Positions 20,316 to 29,830 are shown, numbered from the stretch's first letter. The stretch is 64,000 bases of DNA from Sphingomonas bisphenolicum (GCF_024349785.1 NZ_AP018817.1:2325501-2389500); one strand, 5' to 3'. Program-made: numbers and translations. Notes: generated by a model from the letters alone, not told the origin.

Positions 20316-21482
20316 ATGAGTTTCGCCGCTATTCTGAGCGCCAGTCGCGCATCGGGCGATTCGCCCGCGGGTTTGCGCGCGAGCCTGTATTTTGCCGGTC
20401 AGACGCTGGTCGAGTATCAGGCGCGGCAGGCGGCCCATGCAGGCGCCGATCGAATCATGATCCTGGTGAGTGTCATCACCCCGGCCCTGTCGCAGGCCGT
20501 TGACCGTCTGAGCGCCGACGGCATCGCCGTGGCGCTGGTGCGGGATATGGTGTCGATGGTACGAGATGCGCCACGCGATAGCGACGTGCTGCTGGTGGCG
20601 GATGGTGCAATAGTATCACAGTCGCATTTCGACGGCATCGGTGCGGCCCAGGGCAACGCCATGCTGGTGACGGACGACAGCCGCGCCAGTGCGCCGTTCG
20701 AACGGATCGACGCGGGGCAACGCTGGGCGGGCCTGGCGCGGATCAGTCCGGACTTGCTTTTCGGCACGCTCGACATGATCGGGGACTGGGATCTGGCGCT
20801 GACTTTGGTGCGCACGGCGGTGCAAAAGGGCGCCAGACGGATCACCGTGCCGCAGGACGATCTGCTGGAAGGGCGGGTCGCCCTGGTCGAGAGCCAGGCG
20901 CAGGCCGACCTGGTCGCGCAGGCTGTGACCGCAGCCGGATCATCGCGCGCTCATTCGCGTGGTGGCATCGAACATTATCTGCTGGCGCCGTTGGCCCGAA
21001 TCGTCAGCCCGACGCTGATGCGGATGCAGGTCCCGGCGCTGCAGGTGCGGATCGCTGCCATCGCGCTGGGCGCCGTGGCGCTGGTGCCGATCGAACTGGG
21101 CTGGGCGCTGACTGGATTCTGCCTGTTGATGGGTGCTTTGCTACTGTCGGAAATCAGCGACCGGCTGGGCGATCTGGCGCTGCGGACGCCGCTCATGGGA
21201 TGGTTCGCCTTCTGCGCGCCGGCGACCGTGCTGGCAGGGATGGTCTTTGCCGGTGGCACGACCTTGGCCGCCGATCTGGCGCTGCTGCTCGGCATCCTGA
21301 TGGTGGCCGATCGCTGGGGGCGAACCGCGGCGGCGCGGTCGTGGATGATCTTCACGCCCGGTACGGCGCTGCTGTTGCTGATCCTGACGGGCTTTGTCGG
21401 CCTGATGGCGGAAGGCTTCCGTGTCGCCATTTTGCTAGCGATCGCGTCGGTCGGCGCCATTCTGCTGCGCAAGAGCGACTGA
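20316..21482 (+). CDS. membrane protein with degenerate nucleotidyltransferase-like N-terminal domain
   Basis: A 388-residue protein. The first about 220 residues (LRASLYFAGQTLVEYQARQA, AGADRIMILV, RITVPQDDLLEGRVALV) recall NTP-transferase folds of the sugar or inositol-phosphate type, but the N-terminal GGxGTR phosphate-binding signature is absent. The C-terminal about 150 residues contain several predicted membrane helices; I see no intact CDP-alcohol phosphotransferase motif. Start chosen at ATG 20316 (MSFAAILSASRASG), since the longer in-frame option adds a basic, unlikely N-terminus. Exact role unknown; an inactive relative of bifunctional lipid-headgroup enzymes is one possibility. Confidence 0.65.
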   Translation: MSFAAILSASRASGDSPAGLRASLYFAGQTLVEYQARQAAHAGADRIMILVSVITPALSQAVDRLSADGIAVALVRDMVSMVRDAPRDSDVLLVADGAIVSQSHFDGIGAAQGNAMLVTDDSRASAPFERIDAGQRWAGLARISPDLLFGTLDMIGDWDLALTLVRTAVQKGARRITVPQDDLLEGRVALVESQAQADLVAQAVTAAGSSRAHSRGGIEHYLLAPLARIVSPTLMRMQVPALQVRIAAIALGAVALVPIELGWALTGFCLLMGALLLSEISDRLGDLALRTPLMGWFAFCAPATVLAGMVFAGGTTLAADLALLLGILMVADRWGRTAAARSWMIFTPGTALLLLILTGFVGLMAEGFRVAILLAIASVGAILLRKSD

Positions 21483-21528
21483 GCAATTTTCCCCGGCACG
21501 GTTTAGTGCATTTTAAGGACGTGCGATT

Positions 21529-22629
21529 ATGCTGACCGGCATGAACGCCTATTCGTCCCTTACCGGTACGGCCATGGCGGGCAGCTGGCCAATGGCGCGG
21601 GTCATGGCCGGCTTGTCCGCCGTGCCGGTCGGCCATGCCATCGATCTGGCGATTTTCTTTCCCGAAGAAGGACACACGCGCCACGACGCCCTGATCGCCG
21701 AGACGCGTCGCCATGTCGGCGGATGCATCACCGCGATCGAGATGGCCCTGCGCCTGTCGCTGGCACATGCGCCCGATGTCGCCGCGGCGCTGGACCGGTG
21801 GCCGGCTCCGGTAGCCTGGTCGATGGTGCGTGCGCATCCCAGCCTGCTCGGGCCCGGACTGCTGGCGCATATGCAGATGCGCGCTGGCGTCACGATGATG
21901 CTTCGCCAGTTTGGACAGGCCGATGTCGAACAACTGGAAGAAATCGATGGGGCCTCGGCGCTTTCGATCGACGATCCTTTGCTGGGCGACGCCTTGTCGG
22001 GGCTGACGCTGGCCGAGGCACGGTGGGTTGCCGCCGGCGGGGAAGACGCGCCGATGAAGCCCGACCTTCCCGCCGAACATTTCGCCGAACTGATGTGGAT
22101 GGTCGCTGCGTGCCTGACCGTCGTGGCGCAGCGGACCATGGTCGATGGCGACGATCGGCTGCTGGCGGCCTTCGACCGGTCCGGCTGGGCATTGATGGCC
22201 GATCATGACGAGGCAGCATGTCCGATCGTTCAGGCGGATCGATTAGTGCGTCGCATGGGGGAAGAGGCCGACGCGCCCGACCTGTTGGGCCATTTGCTGG
22301 AACGACGACGGTTCCTGCTGTTTGCTGCGGTCATCGCGCGGCAGCTCCGGCTGGAGAGCGTCCAGGTGGTCGAAATGCTGGTGATGGGATCACTGTCGCA
22401 GGTCGCTATCTTGTGCCGGGCGCTGGGCGGGTCGGGTGCCGATTATCGGCATTTGCTGCTGGCGTTGCGCCCGGTGCGTCCGTCGCTGTCCGATGTGGCG
22501 ATCGTGACCGAGGCGGATCGCTATCACGCGTTGAGTCAGGAACAGGCCGACAATGTGGTCGCCGCCCTGCGGACATCGGCCGCCTTGCGTGCGAAACTGG
22601 ACCATCTGCGCGCAGTGGCCCCCCTATGA
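21529..22629 (+). CDS. DUF2336 domain protein
   Basis: A 366-residue, mostly helical soluble protein with the HEAT-like organisation I associate with DUF2336 proteins of alphaproteobacteria (segments VRAHPSLLGPGLLAHMQMRAG, DDPLLGDALSGLTLAEARWV, LLERRRFLLFAAVIARQL). Such proteins are often encoded beside sensor kinases, as here: its stop overlaps the start of the kinase-like gene (ATGA at 22626). No catalytic motif is seen. The start at 21529 follows GGACGTGCGATT; a second ATG lies four codons later. Confidence 0.75.
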   Translation: MLTGMNAYSSLTGTAMAGSWPMARVMAGLSAVPVGHAIDLAIFFPEEGHTRHDALIAETRRHVGGCITAIEMALRLSLAHAPDVAAALDRWPAPVAWSMVRAHPSLLGPGLLAHMQMRAGVTMMLRQFGQADVEQLEEIDGASALSIDDPLLGDALSGLTLAEARWVAAGGEDAPMKPDLPAEHFAELMWMVAACLTVVAQRTMVDGDDRLLAAFDRSGWALMADHDEAACPIVQADRLVRRMGEEADAPDLLGHLLERRRFLLFAAVIARQLRLESVQVVEMLVMGSLSQVAILCRALGGSGADYRHLLLALRPVRPSLSDVAIVTEADRYHALSQEQADNVVAALRTSAALRAKLDHLRAVAPL

Positions 22630-24008
22630 ACATGCCGTCCCGTCCCGGCATTCTTCGCGCGGCCCTGTCGGCCGACGGCCGTTTGCTGAGCGCAGACGCG
22701 CCGCTGCTGGCGCTGCAAAGAGAGGCCGGCGCGGATCTTGGTGCGCCGTTCGCGGTGCCGCAATTGATGGCGATCGCCAGACTGGCGGCGCGGCTGGGCG
22801 TTCTGGTGTCGCGGCCGGTCGTGGCGGCGGCGCAGCGCGGCGACATCGATATGTGGGTGCGGGCCAAGCCGGAAAGCGACAAGGGCGTCAGTCTGTCGGT
22901 CGTGGACTGGCGTGAACGGCCAGCCGCGCCGCTACCACCCGACGATGGCCGACGCGAAGCCGATATGGCGGCGTTGGCCGATGGCTGGACCTGGCAGATC
23001 GACACCCAATTGCGGTTCCAGATGGTGTTGGCGGGGAATGGCGACAGCGGTGCGCTGCCGACCAACCCGCCCGTGCCGGGAGCGCGCTTTTCCAGCTACT
23101 TCCAGCTGGAAGCGGATAGCGACGGCGACATGGCCATGCTTCGCGGCTTTGCCCAGCGATGCGCGTTTCGCGATCAGCGGGCGGTGATGGCGAGCGATAT
23201 GGCGCGCCGTTTTCGACTGTCGGCTTTTCCGATGTTCGATCATGGCGGACAATTGACCGGCTATCGTGGCACCGCCTTCCCACTGGAAAGAGCGGTGGTC
23301 GCGCCCGTGGCGGAAGATGCGCCGCTGACCTTGTATCCTGTCGAGTTCGGGCGACGGCTCGATCGCTCGCTGCGACAGCCTCTGGGCCGCATCATCGCAA
23401 ACGCCGATACGATCAGCGCGCAACTCGAAGGGCCGCTCCGCCCTGATTATGCCGGCTATGCCAACGACATTGCGGCCGCGGGCCGGCATCTTATGGCGCT
23501 GGTCGACGATCTGGCTGATTTGCAGGCAATCGATCGCCCGGATTTCAGCGTCGTCGCCGAAGAAGTCGACCTGGCCGATCTGGGGCGCCGGGCCGCGGGC
23601 TTGCTGGCGGTCAAGGCGCTGGATCGACGGATCACCATCGTCGCGCCAGCCCCTGATGCGAGCTTGCTGGCGATGGGGGAATTTCGCCGGATACTCCAGA
23701 TATTGGTCAATCTGATCGGCAATGCCGTGCGCTATTCGCCGGAAGGAACGCAGGTGCGCATCGCGACCGAATGGGAAAGCGGTCAGGCGCGCATCGCTGT
23801 GATCGACCAGGGCGCGGGCGTCGCACCGGCCGATCGCGAGCGCATTTTCGAGAAATTCGAGCGGCTGGGGCGCGACGATGCCGGGGGCAGCGGGCTTGGC
23901 CTCTATATCTCCCGCCGCCTCGCCCGGGCGATGAATGGCGACATTCGCATTGGCGGAGCGCCGGGTGAGGGCGCGCGCTTCATCCTGTCGCTGCCGGTCG
24001 GGGGCTGA
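22626..24008 (+). CDS. histidine-kinase-like protein lacking the phosphoacceptor histidine
   Basis: A 460-residue soluble protein: an N-terminal and central PAS-like region (about residues 1–235), a HisKA-like helix pair (about 240–310) and a C-terminal HATPase_c domain. The ATP-binding boxes are intact: N box ILVNLIGNAVRYSPEG, G1 DQGAGVAP, F box FEKFERLG, G2 GGSGLGLYISRRLARAM. The H box, normally SHELRTPL, reads DRSLRQPLGRII: arginine replaces histidine. It can probably bind ATP but not autophosphorylate classically. Coupled by a 4-bp overlap to the DUF2336 gene. Likely a regulatory pseudokinase working with the neighbouring Hpt-like protein; this is inference. Confidence 0.82.
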   Translation: MNMPSRPGILRAALSADGRLLSADAPLLALQREAGADLGAPFAVPQLMAIARLAARLGVLVSRPVVAAAQRGDIDMWVRAKPESDKGVSLSVVDWRERPAAPLPPDDGRREADMAALADGWTWQIDTQLRFQMVLAGNGDSGALPTNPPVPGARFSSYFQLEADSDGDMAMLRGFAQRCAFRDQRAVMASDMARRFRLSAFPMFDHGGQLTGYRGTAFPLERAVVAPVAEDAPLTLYPVEFGRRLDRSLRQPLGRIIANADTISAQLEGPLRPDYAGYANDIAAAGRHLMALVDDLADLQAIDRPDFSVVAEEVDLADLGRRAAGLLAVKALDRRITIVAPAPDASLLAMGEFRRILQILVNLIGNAVRYSPEGTQVRIATEWESGQARIAVIDQGAGVAPADRERIFEKFERLGRDDAGGSGLGLYISRRLARAMNGDIRIGGAPGEGARFILSLPVGG

Positions 24009-24045
24009 TCTGGCGGCCGCACGGTTTCAAGGCGGGGCATCGCCA

Positions 24046-24073
24046 TAAAAAACGGCGCCCAATGAGCGCCGTT
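24046..24073 (-). terminator. intrinsic terminator downstream of gltA
   Basis: An 8-bp perfect GC-rich stem (AACGGCGC 24051–24058 pairing with GCGCCGTT 24066–24073, 7-base loop). Read on the minus strand it is followed by a run of six T, the form of a Rho-independent terminator for gltA. It also lies after the (+) kinase-like gene but lacks a T-run in that direction. Confidence 0.85.
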
Positions 24074-24101
24074 CTTCATAACAATATTGGTCCGCTGGCG
24101 A

Positions 24102-25388
24102 TCAGCGCTTGTCGACCGCGACATAGTCGCGCTGCGTCGGGCCGGTATAGAGCTGACGCGGACGACCGATCTTCTGCGCCGGGTCGGAAATCATTTCGTT
24201 CCACTGCGCGACCCAGCCGACGGTACGGGCGAGCGCGAAGAGCACGGTGAACATTTCGGTCGGGAAGCCGATTGCCGACAGGATCACGCCCGAATAGAAA
24301 TCGACATTCGGGTAGAGCTTCTTTTCGACGAAATAGGGATCGTTGAGCGCGATCTGCTCCAGTTCCTTGGCGACGTCGAAAACGGGGTCGTTGACGCCCA
24401 GCTTCTCCAGCACGTCCTTCGCGGTCTTCTGCATCACGGTCGCGCGGGGATCGTAATTTTTGTAGACGCGGTGGCCAAAGCCCATCAGGCGGAACGGATC
24501 GTCCTTGTTCTTGGCGCGGGCGATATATTCGGGGATGCGATCGACAGTGCCGATTTCGCGCAGCATGTTGAGCGCGGCTTCGTTGGCGCCGCCATGCGCC
24601 GGGCCCCAGAGGCAGGCTATGCCGGCCGCGATGCAGGCGAACGGGTTGGCGCCCGACGAACCGGCAAGACGCACGGTCGAGGTCGATGCATTCTGCTCAT
24701 GATCGGCGTGCAGGATGAAGATCTTGTCCATCGCGTCCACGATCACCGGATCGGGGATATAATCCTCCGCCGGGACCGAGAAGGTCATGCGCAGGAAATT
24801 GGCGGTGTAGCTCAGGTCGTTACGCGGATAGACGAAAGGCTGACCGACCGAATATTTATACGCCATGGCGGCGATCGTCGGCATCTTGGCGATCAGGCGG
24901 TGGCTCGCGATGCGGCGCTGTTCCGGATCGTTGATGTCGGTCGAGTCATGATAGAAGGCCGACAGGGCGCCGACCACGCCGACCATGATCGCCATCGGGT
25001 GCGCATCGCGACGGAAGCCGCGGAAAAATGCCGACAACTGTTCATGCACCATGGTGTGGCGCGTAATCGTGGTGGTGAAGTCTTCCAGCTCCTTCTGCGA
25101 CGGCAGTTCGCCGTTCAGCAGCAGGTAGCAGACTTCCATGAAGCTGGATTCTTCGGCCAGTTGGCCGATCGGATAGCCGCGATGGAGCAAAATACCTGCG
25201 TCACCGTCGATATAGGTCAGGCCGGATTCGCAGCTTGCGGTAGAAGTGAAGCCCGGATCATAGGTGAACATGCCGGTGTTGGCATAGAGCTTGCGAACGT
25301 CGATGACCTGGGGGCCGACCGTGCCGTCCATGACGGCATAGTCCTTGCTGTCTCCCCCAACGGTCAAATTGGCTGTGTTATCCGACAT
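24102..25388 (-). CDS. gltA: citrate synthase
   Basis: A 428-residue type II citrate synthase condensing oxaloacetate and acetyl-CoA at the entry of the citric acid cycle. Conserved sequence includes [19 protein letters not shown] (catalytic His region), [12 protein letters not shown] and [14 protein letters not shown], followed by PNVDFYSGV with the catalytic aspartate. The start is ATG 25388 with an AAGGAG site 6–12 bases upstream; a longer in-frame start would include that site. Downstream lies an intrinsic terminator. It may be co-transcribed with gltX, which ends 20 bases upstream. Confidence 0.98.
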   Translation of the reverse strand: MSDNTANLTVGGDSKDYAVMDGTVGPQVIDVRKLYANTGMFTYDPGFTSTASCESGLTYIDGDAGILLHRGYPIGQLAEESSFMEVCYLLLNGELPSQKELEDFTTTITRHTMVHEQLSAFFRGFRRDAHPMAIMVGVVGALSAFYHDSTDINDPEQRRIASHRLIAKMPTIAAMAYKYSVGQPFVYPRNDLSYTANFLRMTFSVPAEDYIPDPVIVDAMDKIFILHADHEQNASTSTVRLAGSSGANPFACIAAGIACLWGPAHGGANEAALNMLREIGTVDRIPEYIARAKNKDDPFRLMGFGHRVYKNYDPRATVMQKTAKDVLEKLGVNDPVFDVAKELEQIALNDPYFVEKKLYPNVDFYSGVILSAIGFPTEMFTVLFALARTVGWVAQWNEMISDPAQKIGRPRQLYTGPTQRDYVAVDKR

Positions 25389-25408
25389 GTTTTTCTCCTT
25401 GTACGTCA

Positions 25409-26851
25409 TCAACCGGCTGCTGCGTGCCCTGCGTCAGCCAATCGTTCCAAGCTCCCCTCTTTCCCCAGCAGGAAGAGGACATCAAAAATGCCCGGCGAGG
25501 TCGTGCGACCGGTGAGTGCCGCACGAAGCGGTTGCGCCACCTTGCCCAGTCCCAGGTCGGCATCCTCTGCCACGCGGCGTATCACGTCTTCGATCGCTTC
25601 AACCGTCCAGGACTGGACGGACTGGAGAGCGTCGGCTGTCTTGTCGAGCAGCGCGCGCGCGGAGTCGTCTAGCAGAGCGGTAGCCTTCTCGTCAAAATCG
25701 AGCGGGCAACTTTTGAACAGAAATTCTGCTCCCTCCGCAATTTCATTAAGGTTCTTCGCCCGCGGCTTCAGCGAAGCCATAGCTTCCGTCAGCAGTGACA
25801 GATTGGTATCCGATATAGCGATTTCAAGCCGCTTTTCGATCCGTGGAGCCACCAGCGCGGCGAGGCGCGCGTCGTCGGCTTCGCGGATATAATGGCCGTT
25901 GAGATTTTCCAGCTTCTTGATATCGAAGCGCGACGGCGAGCGGCCGACGCCGCCGATATCGAACAGGTCGATGGCGCGGGCGATCGGGATGATCTCCTCG
26001 TCACCATGGCCCCAACCCAGCCGCAGAAGATAGTTGAGCACCGCTTCGGGCAGCATGCCCATTTCGTCGCGATAGGCGTCCACACCCAGCGCGCCGTGAC
26101 GCTTCGACAGCTTCGCGCCATCCGATCCGTGGATCAGCGGGATATGGGCGTAGATCGGCTCTTCCCAACCCATCGCCTTGATGATGCTGAGCTGGCGGAA
26201 GGCGTTGTTGAGATGATCGTCGCCGCGGATGACGTGGGTGACGCCCATGTCATGATCGTCGACGACGACGGCCAGCATATAGGTAGGCGTACCGTCGGAG
26301 CGAAGCAGGATCATGTCGTCCAGCTCGGCATTCTGCACGACCACGCGCCCCTGCACCGCGTCCTCGATCACGGTCTCGCCTTGGCGCGGCGCCTTGATGC
26401 GGATCACGAAGGGCGCACCTTCCGGCGCATCTTCGGGCGCGCGGTCGCGCCAGCGGCCGTCATAGCGCATGGGTTGCTTGGCGGCGCGCTGCTGTTCGCG
26501 CAGTTCGGCCAGTTCCTCGGGCGTCGCATAGCAGCGATAGGCGTGGCCAGCTTCCAGAAGCTGGTTGGCGACTTCTGCATGGCGCGGCGTGCGTTCGAAC
26601 TGGAAGACAGCGGGTTCGTCGCCGCTCACGCCCAGCCATTCCAGACCGTCGAAAATCGCGGCCACGGCTTCTTCTGTAGAGCGGGCGCGATCGGTATCCT
26701 CGATCCGCAGCAGGAACTTGCCGCCATGGTGGCGCGCGAACAGCCAGTTGAACAGCGCGGTGCGCGCGCCGCCGATATGCAGGAACCCGGTTGGGGACGG
26801 GGCGAAACGGGTCACCACCGGCTTGTTCATTCCCGTTGCACTTGCCGTCAT
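25409..26851 (-). CDS. gltX: glutamyl-tRNA synthetase
   Basis: A class I aminoacyl-tRNA synthetase of about 480 residues. The HIGH-type motif is in [23 protein letters not shown] and the KMSKS-type motif is [13 protein letters not shown]. The N-terminus is uncertain: ATG codons at 26863, 26851 and 26830 are all in frame, and the conserved domain begins at [15 protein letters not shown] (26830). I give the middle one. It is divergent from comEC, with only about 30 bases between them. Confidence 0.96.
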   Translation of the reverse strand: MTASATGMNKPVVTRFAPSPTGFLHIGGARTALFNWLFARHHGGKFLLRIEDTDRARSTEEAVAAIFDGLEWLGVSGDEPAVFQFERTPRHAEVANQLLEAGHAYRCYATPEELAELREQQRAAKQPMRYDGRWRDRAPEDAPEGAPFVIRIKAPRQGETVIEDAVQGRVVVQNAELDDMILLRSDGTPTYMLAVVVDDHDMGVTHVIRGDDHLNNAFRQLSIIKAMGWEEPIYAHIPLIHGSDGAKLSKRHGALGVDAYRDEMGMLPEAVLNYLLRLGWGHGDEEIIPIARAIDLFDIGGVGRSPSRFDIKKLENLNGHYIREADDARLAALVAPRIEKRLEIAISDTNLSLLTEAMASLKPRAKNLNEIAEGAEFLFKSCPLDFDEKATALLDDSARALLDKTADALQSVQSWTVEAIEDVIRRVAEDADLGLGKVAQPLRAALTGRTTSPGIFDVLFLLGKEGSLERLADAGHAAAG

Positions 26852-26878
26852 ATTCCCTGACATTCGCCTAGCTGACCC

Positions 26879-27883
26879 ATGGATGCTGCGCCCCCTAGCA
26901 TGGCTTTTGAGCCACGACAAACCTCCCTTGGTGGGAGGCTGGCGGCGTTGGCGCGTGTGCGGCTGGACCGGCTCGAACGCTGGCTGGAACGCGAGCGCGA
27001 ACAGATCGGATTATGGGTGCCGATCGCGCTGGGTGGCGGGATCGCCGCCTGGTTCATCCTGCCCCATGCCATGGCCTGGCTCGCCTTTTGCTGCGGCACG
27101 CTGGCGATGGCCTGTATCGGGGCGATGTTGCCGGTGGGCGGGCGGTTGCGGCGGATGATGGTCGGGGGTGCAATCCTGGCTTGCATGGGGTGCCTGCTGG
27201 TCTGGGGGAAGGCGATGCTGTGGGGCCAGCCGCCGCTTGTCCGGGCGACCTTCGTGCAACTGACGGGCGATGTTGCCGCGATCCGCCCCGTTCCGGCGCA
27301 GGCGATGGTGCGCGTCATGCTGCGCCCGGTCGACGCGCCCGATCTGCCGGCCGTCATACGGGTGAATATCGCCGACGCGGATGTGCCGGCGGGGCTGGGT
27401 GAGGGCGCGCGGCTACGCTTTCGCGTGCGCTTGATGCCGCCCGCGCCGCCGAGCGTTCCGGGCGGCTATGATTTTGCGGCGCGCGCCTATTTCCAGGGGA
27501 TCGGCGCGACGGGCAAGGCGCTGAAGCCGGTCGAGATAGTGATCCCATCCACTGCCTCGCCGCCGCTGCGGGCGCAGTTGTTCGGCCATATTTTGGAGCA
27601 AGTGGACGGTCCCGCCGAAGGGATCGCCGCCGCTCTTGCGACCGGGGACCAGGGCGCGATTCCCGAAGCCGATGCGGAGGCGATGCGGCGCAGCGGACTG
27701 GCGCATCTTCTGTCGATCAGCGGATTGCATGTGACGGCGCTGATCGGCGCGGTCATCTTCCTGCTGATGCGGGTGATGGCCCTGAGCCAGTGGGCGGCGC
27801 TGGGTTGGCCACTCATGTTGATCGCGGCGGCTGGCGGGGCGCTGGCCGGGATCGGCTATACGCTGCTGACCCGTGCGTTATAG
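26879..27883 (+). pseudogene. comEC: comEC, 5' fragment interrupted by an integrated element
   Basis: The first 331 codons of a ComEC/Rec2 DNA-uptake channel protein, followed by three foreign codons (R-A-L) and a TAG inside the attachment-site arm of the element. Present are the N-terminal helices, the DUF4131/OB-like part (residues about 110–220) and the start of the competence domain (GLAHLLSISGLHVTALIGA). The break comes directly after GYTLLT. In intact homologues this continues GAEVPTVRS, which is exactly how the 3' fragment at 35668 begins. Joining the parts at the shared TGACC restores one 720-codon frame. In its present state the channel should be non-functional. Confidence 0.95.
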
Positions 27884-27887
27884 GAGT
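27867..27887. other. attL: attachment site, left junction (attL)
   Basis: comEC sequence ends at the 5-base core TGACC (27867–27871), followed by CGTGC and the inverted arm GTTATAGGAGT. The core is identical to the one at the right junction. Relative to the dinucleotide AC at 27869–27870, six bases separate the crossover from the arm. Confidence 0.85.
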
Positions 27888-27937
27888 CAAACCCTGAATT
27901 GACCCCGGCCCGGCGCGCCCTGCCGGGGTAGCGTGGA

Positions 27938-28276
27938 TCAAGCAGCCTTGGGGATCGGCTCTTTGTTGGCCAGCTTGCCGTCTTTGAAATGCCAGACCTT
28001 CGCGTGGCTCCGAGCGCCGCGACCGGACAGTTCCAGCCAGTAGTTTTCATCAAGCGGCTCATCCTCGTCCACGGGAACGAGCAGGTAGATGAGGGTCAGT
28101 TTACCCTCGCCATGGCCCATCGAAAGAACCTGATGAATGTCGCTGCCGTCAGAGAGGTCTTCCATTTCCATGCCAAGGTCTTTGGCCACTTCCACGAACC
28201 CATTGAACGGGCCTTTCGGAGCATGAAGGTCGATGTGCGCGGCGAGCGCGGTGAAGGCTTCTTCCAGCTTGTCCAT
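27938..28276 (-). CDS. hypothetical protein of the SOS cassette (112 aa)
   Basis: An acidic 112-residue protein starting MDKLEEAFTALAAHIDLHAPKGP. I place the start at ATG 28276, preceded by AAAAGGATTCAGG; the longer frame upstream runs across the promoter region and SOS box and is unlikely to be coding. No signal peptide, membrane helix or recognisable motif. It is transcribed divergently from the 28397 gene, and a GAAC-N7-GAAC box lies 39 bases upstream of its start, so DNA-damage induction is likely. Function unknown. Confidence 0.7.
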   Translation of the reverse strand: MDKLEEAFTALAAHIDLHAPKGPFNGFVEVAKDLGMEMEDLSDGSDIHQVLSMGHGEGKLTLIYLLVPVDEDEPLDENYWLELSGRGARSHAKVWHFKDGKLANKEPIPKAA

Positions 28277-28314
28277 GACCTGAATCCTTTTCGAGTCGTC
28301 CTGATCGGCAATGA

Positions 28315-28329
28315 GAACAAAGAAGGAAC
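28315..28329. promoter_or_regulatory. LexA (SOS) box in the divergent promoter
   Basis: Perfect GAAC-N7-GAAC (spacer AAAGAAG), the alphaproteobacterial LexA operator (also written GTTC-N7-GTTC). It lies between the divergent genes at 28276 (-) and 28397 (+) and can repress both. The box upstream of the host lexA in this window has the same form. Confidence 0.88.
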
Positions 28330-28396
28330 AAATAGGCAAGGGGCTTGCGACAGAATGCTGGTGCGATAGGCTCACATCAGAACAGGGAGATCGGTG

Positions 28397-28759
28397 ATGC
28401 CAGCATTTTTCATTCCGTCGGTTGATCCTGACGATCTGGAAGCGGAATACGCTCGGCTGGCGCAGAAAGTGGACTCTGCGCCGCAGGCACATGACAAACG
28501 CATCTATTCGATTTCGTGGAAGCGCGAAGGTGCGGAATGGACTGCCACAGTCGGTGAACAACTTACGAGCCACGAATATGTGACAGTAGGAAAAGGCATC
28601 AACGCCTCACTGCGCGACAAGAGGGGAGGCACGAATGATACCGTGACGGCCATCTTTCCGGGCCCAACGTTCCTTGTCACACACGATGGCAAGAGCAAAG
28701 TGTGGAACTGGCCGATCCTGACAGGAGAGCCAACCCGCGTGGTCTATTTCGATGTGTAA
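28397..28759 (+). CDS. hypothetical protein upstream of SRAP (120 aa)
   Basis: A 120-residue soluble protein (MPAFFIPSVDPDDLEAEYAR at the start, ending PTRVVYFDV). ATG 28397 has a good ribosome-binding site (ACAGGGAGA) 8 bases upstream; an in-frame GTG directly before it is a weaker option. The last eight bases overlap the start of the SRAP gene, so the two are one operon behind the SOS box at 28315. I do not recognise a family. The central region (KREGAEWTATVGEQLTSHE) is beta-rich by eye. Confidence 0.72.
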   Translation: MPAFFIPSVDPDDLEAEYARLAQKVDSAPQAHDKRIYSISWKREGAEWTATVGEQLTSHEYVTVGKGINASLRDKRGGTNDTVTAIFPGPTFLVTHDGKSKVWNWPILTGEPTRVVYFDV

Positions 28760-29360
28760 TCACTATCGGAATAATCCCGACCTAATCCCGACATGGCGCG
28801 AATATGCGGGTTATGACCTTCGCCAGCCCAATCAGGAGTTCGCATCGGACGTTTACCCGAAGCGGGCAGGTATGATCGTCCGCAAGGATGACGGGGTGGT
28901 GAAGTCCGACGTTATGGCCTGGGGCGTTCCAACCATGGTCAAAGGCGCAACCAAGATGCTGGAGAAGCGCGTCACGAACGTCAGGAACCTCAGCAGTAAC
29001 TTCTGGAAGTCCATGCTGTCGAAGCCAGAGCAGCGATGCCTTGTGCCGTTCTCGACATTCGCAGAGCCGAAAGCAGGGCAGGGCCGCGAAGAGTGGTGGT
29101 TCACGATCAAGGATCAGCCCTTAGCGGCGTTCGCGGGCATCTGGCGGCAAAGCGAACATGGAGCGGTCTATGCCTTCCTGACCTGCGAACCGAATGAACT
29201 GGTCGCGCCACTCCACCCGAAAGCCATGCCGGTGATCCTCGATCCGTCGCAATATGAGGAATGGCTATCGACCGATTATGCGGGCGCTTGCGCGATGGCG
29301 CAGCCGTTTCCCACTGATCGGATGGCCGTCGAATTGAAAGAACATAAAAAGAACAAATGA
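28752..29360 (+). CDS. SOS response-associated peptidase (SRAP, YedK/HMCES family)
   Basis: A 202-residue SRAP protein. This family forms a stable thiazolidine cross-link with abasic sites in single-stranded DNA through the N-terminal cysteine. C2 becomes N-terminal after Met removal (MCNHYRNNPD). Other active-site residues are visible: N76 or N79 in RVTNVRNLSS, E105 in FSTFAEPK (the position equals E. coli YedK E105) and H155 in PLHPKAMPVIL. It overlaps the preceding small gene by eight bases and precedes umuDC. The SOS box for umuD lies over its own 3' end. Likely a damage-tolerance partner of the polymerase genes. Confidence 0.93.
   Translation: MCNHYRNNPDLIPTWREYAGYDLRQPNQEFASDVYPKRAGMIVRKDDGVVKSDVMAWGVPTMVKGATKMLEKRVTNVRNLSSNFWKSMLSKPEQRCLVPFSTFAEPKAGQGREEWWFTIKDQPLAAFAGIWRQSEHGAVYAFLTCEPNELVAPLHPKAMPVILDPSQYEEWLSTDYAGACAMAQPFPTDRMAVELKEHKKNK
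29340..29354. promoter_or_regulatory. LexA (SOS) box upstream of umuDC
   Basis: Perfect GAAC-N7-GAAC (spacer ATAAAAA), beginning inside the last codons of the SRAP gene and 62 bases before the umuD ATG. It gives umuDC its own SOS promoter in addition to read-through from the upstream operon. Confidence 0.87.
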
Positions 29361-29416
29361 CCGATGGGGTCGGTTAGGGCTATGCTGGGTCGGGTATCTG
29401 ATTCGTGGCTTAACCG

Positions 29417-29830
29417 ATGTTTGAACCCATACCTATTTGCCTATCCATGCCCGATTTGCCGTTGCTGCTGGTCAGCACTCCGGCTGGCTTTCCGTCGCCC
29501 GCTCAGGACGACATGGAAGAACCCATCAATCTGGCCGATTGGCTCGTTGAGCATCCGGCCGCCAGTTACATCATGCGGGTCGATGGTTATTCCATGACCG
29601 GCGCTGGCATCACTGATGGTGATCTCATCATCGTGAGCCGGGCCAAGAAGCCGGTTGCTGGTCATATCGTTGTCGCACTTGTCCATGGTGATCGGACGTT
29701 GAAGCGCCTGCGACGGCGCGAGGGCCGTCATTGGCTGGTGCCGGAAGCGGAGGGCTTTCCAGAAACGATAGTGGACGAGCATGTCGAGATATGGGGCGTG
29801 GTCGTCGGGCTGGCCCGCAAATACGTATGA
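29417..29830 (+). CDS. umuD: UmuD-like translesion polymerase subunit (self-cleaving)
   Basis: A 137-residue S24-family protein. On RecA* contact UmuD cleaves itself and the product associates with UmuC as DNA polymerase V. The cleavage bond is predicted at A23–G24 (STPAGFPSP), the catalytic serine at S59 (DGYSMTGAG) and the lysine at K96 (DRTLKRL), matching the E. coli positions C24–G25, S60 and K97 within one residue. The serine motif reads GYSM instead of the usual GDSM. The ATG at 29417 follows the SOS box by 62 bases; its stop overlaps the umuC start (ATGA). Confidence 0.94.
   Translation: MFEPIPICLSMPDLPLLLVSTPAGFPSPAQDDMEEPINLADWLVEHPAASYIMRVDGYSMTGAGITDGDLIIVSRAKKPVAGHIVVALVHGDRTLKRLRRREGRHWLVPEAEGFPETIVDEHVEIWGVVVGLARKYV

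Noticed and set aside
27898-27932. GC-rich hairpin near the left end of the element as a terminator
   Set aside because: The stem is good but no T-run follows on the minus strand, so I do not call it a terminator.
27938-28573. 211-residue version of the minus-strand gene at the left of the element
   Set aside because: The extra N-terminal part crosses the SOS box and the opposite promoter and is basic and unlike the rest; ATG 28276 is better supported.
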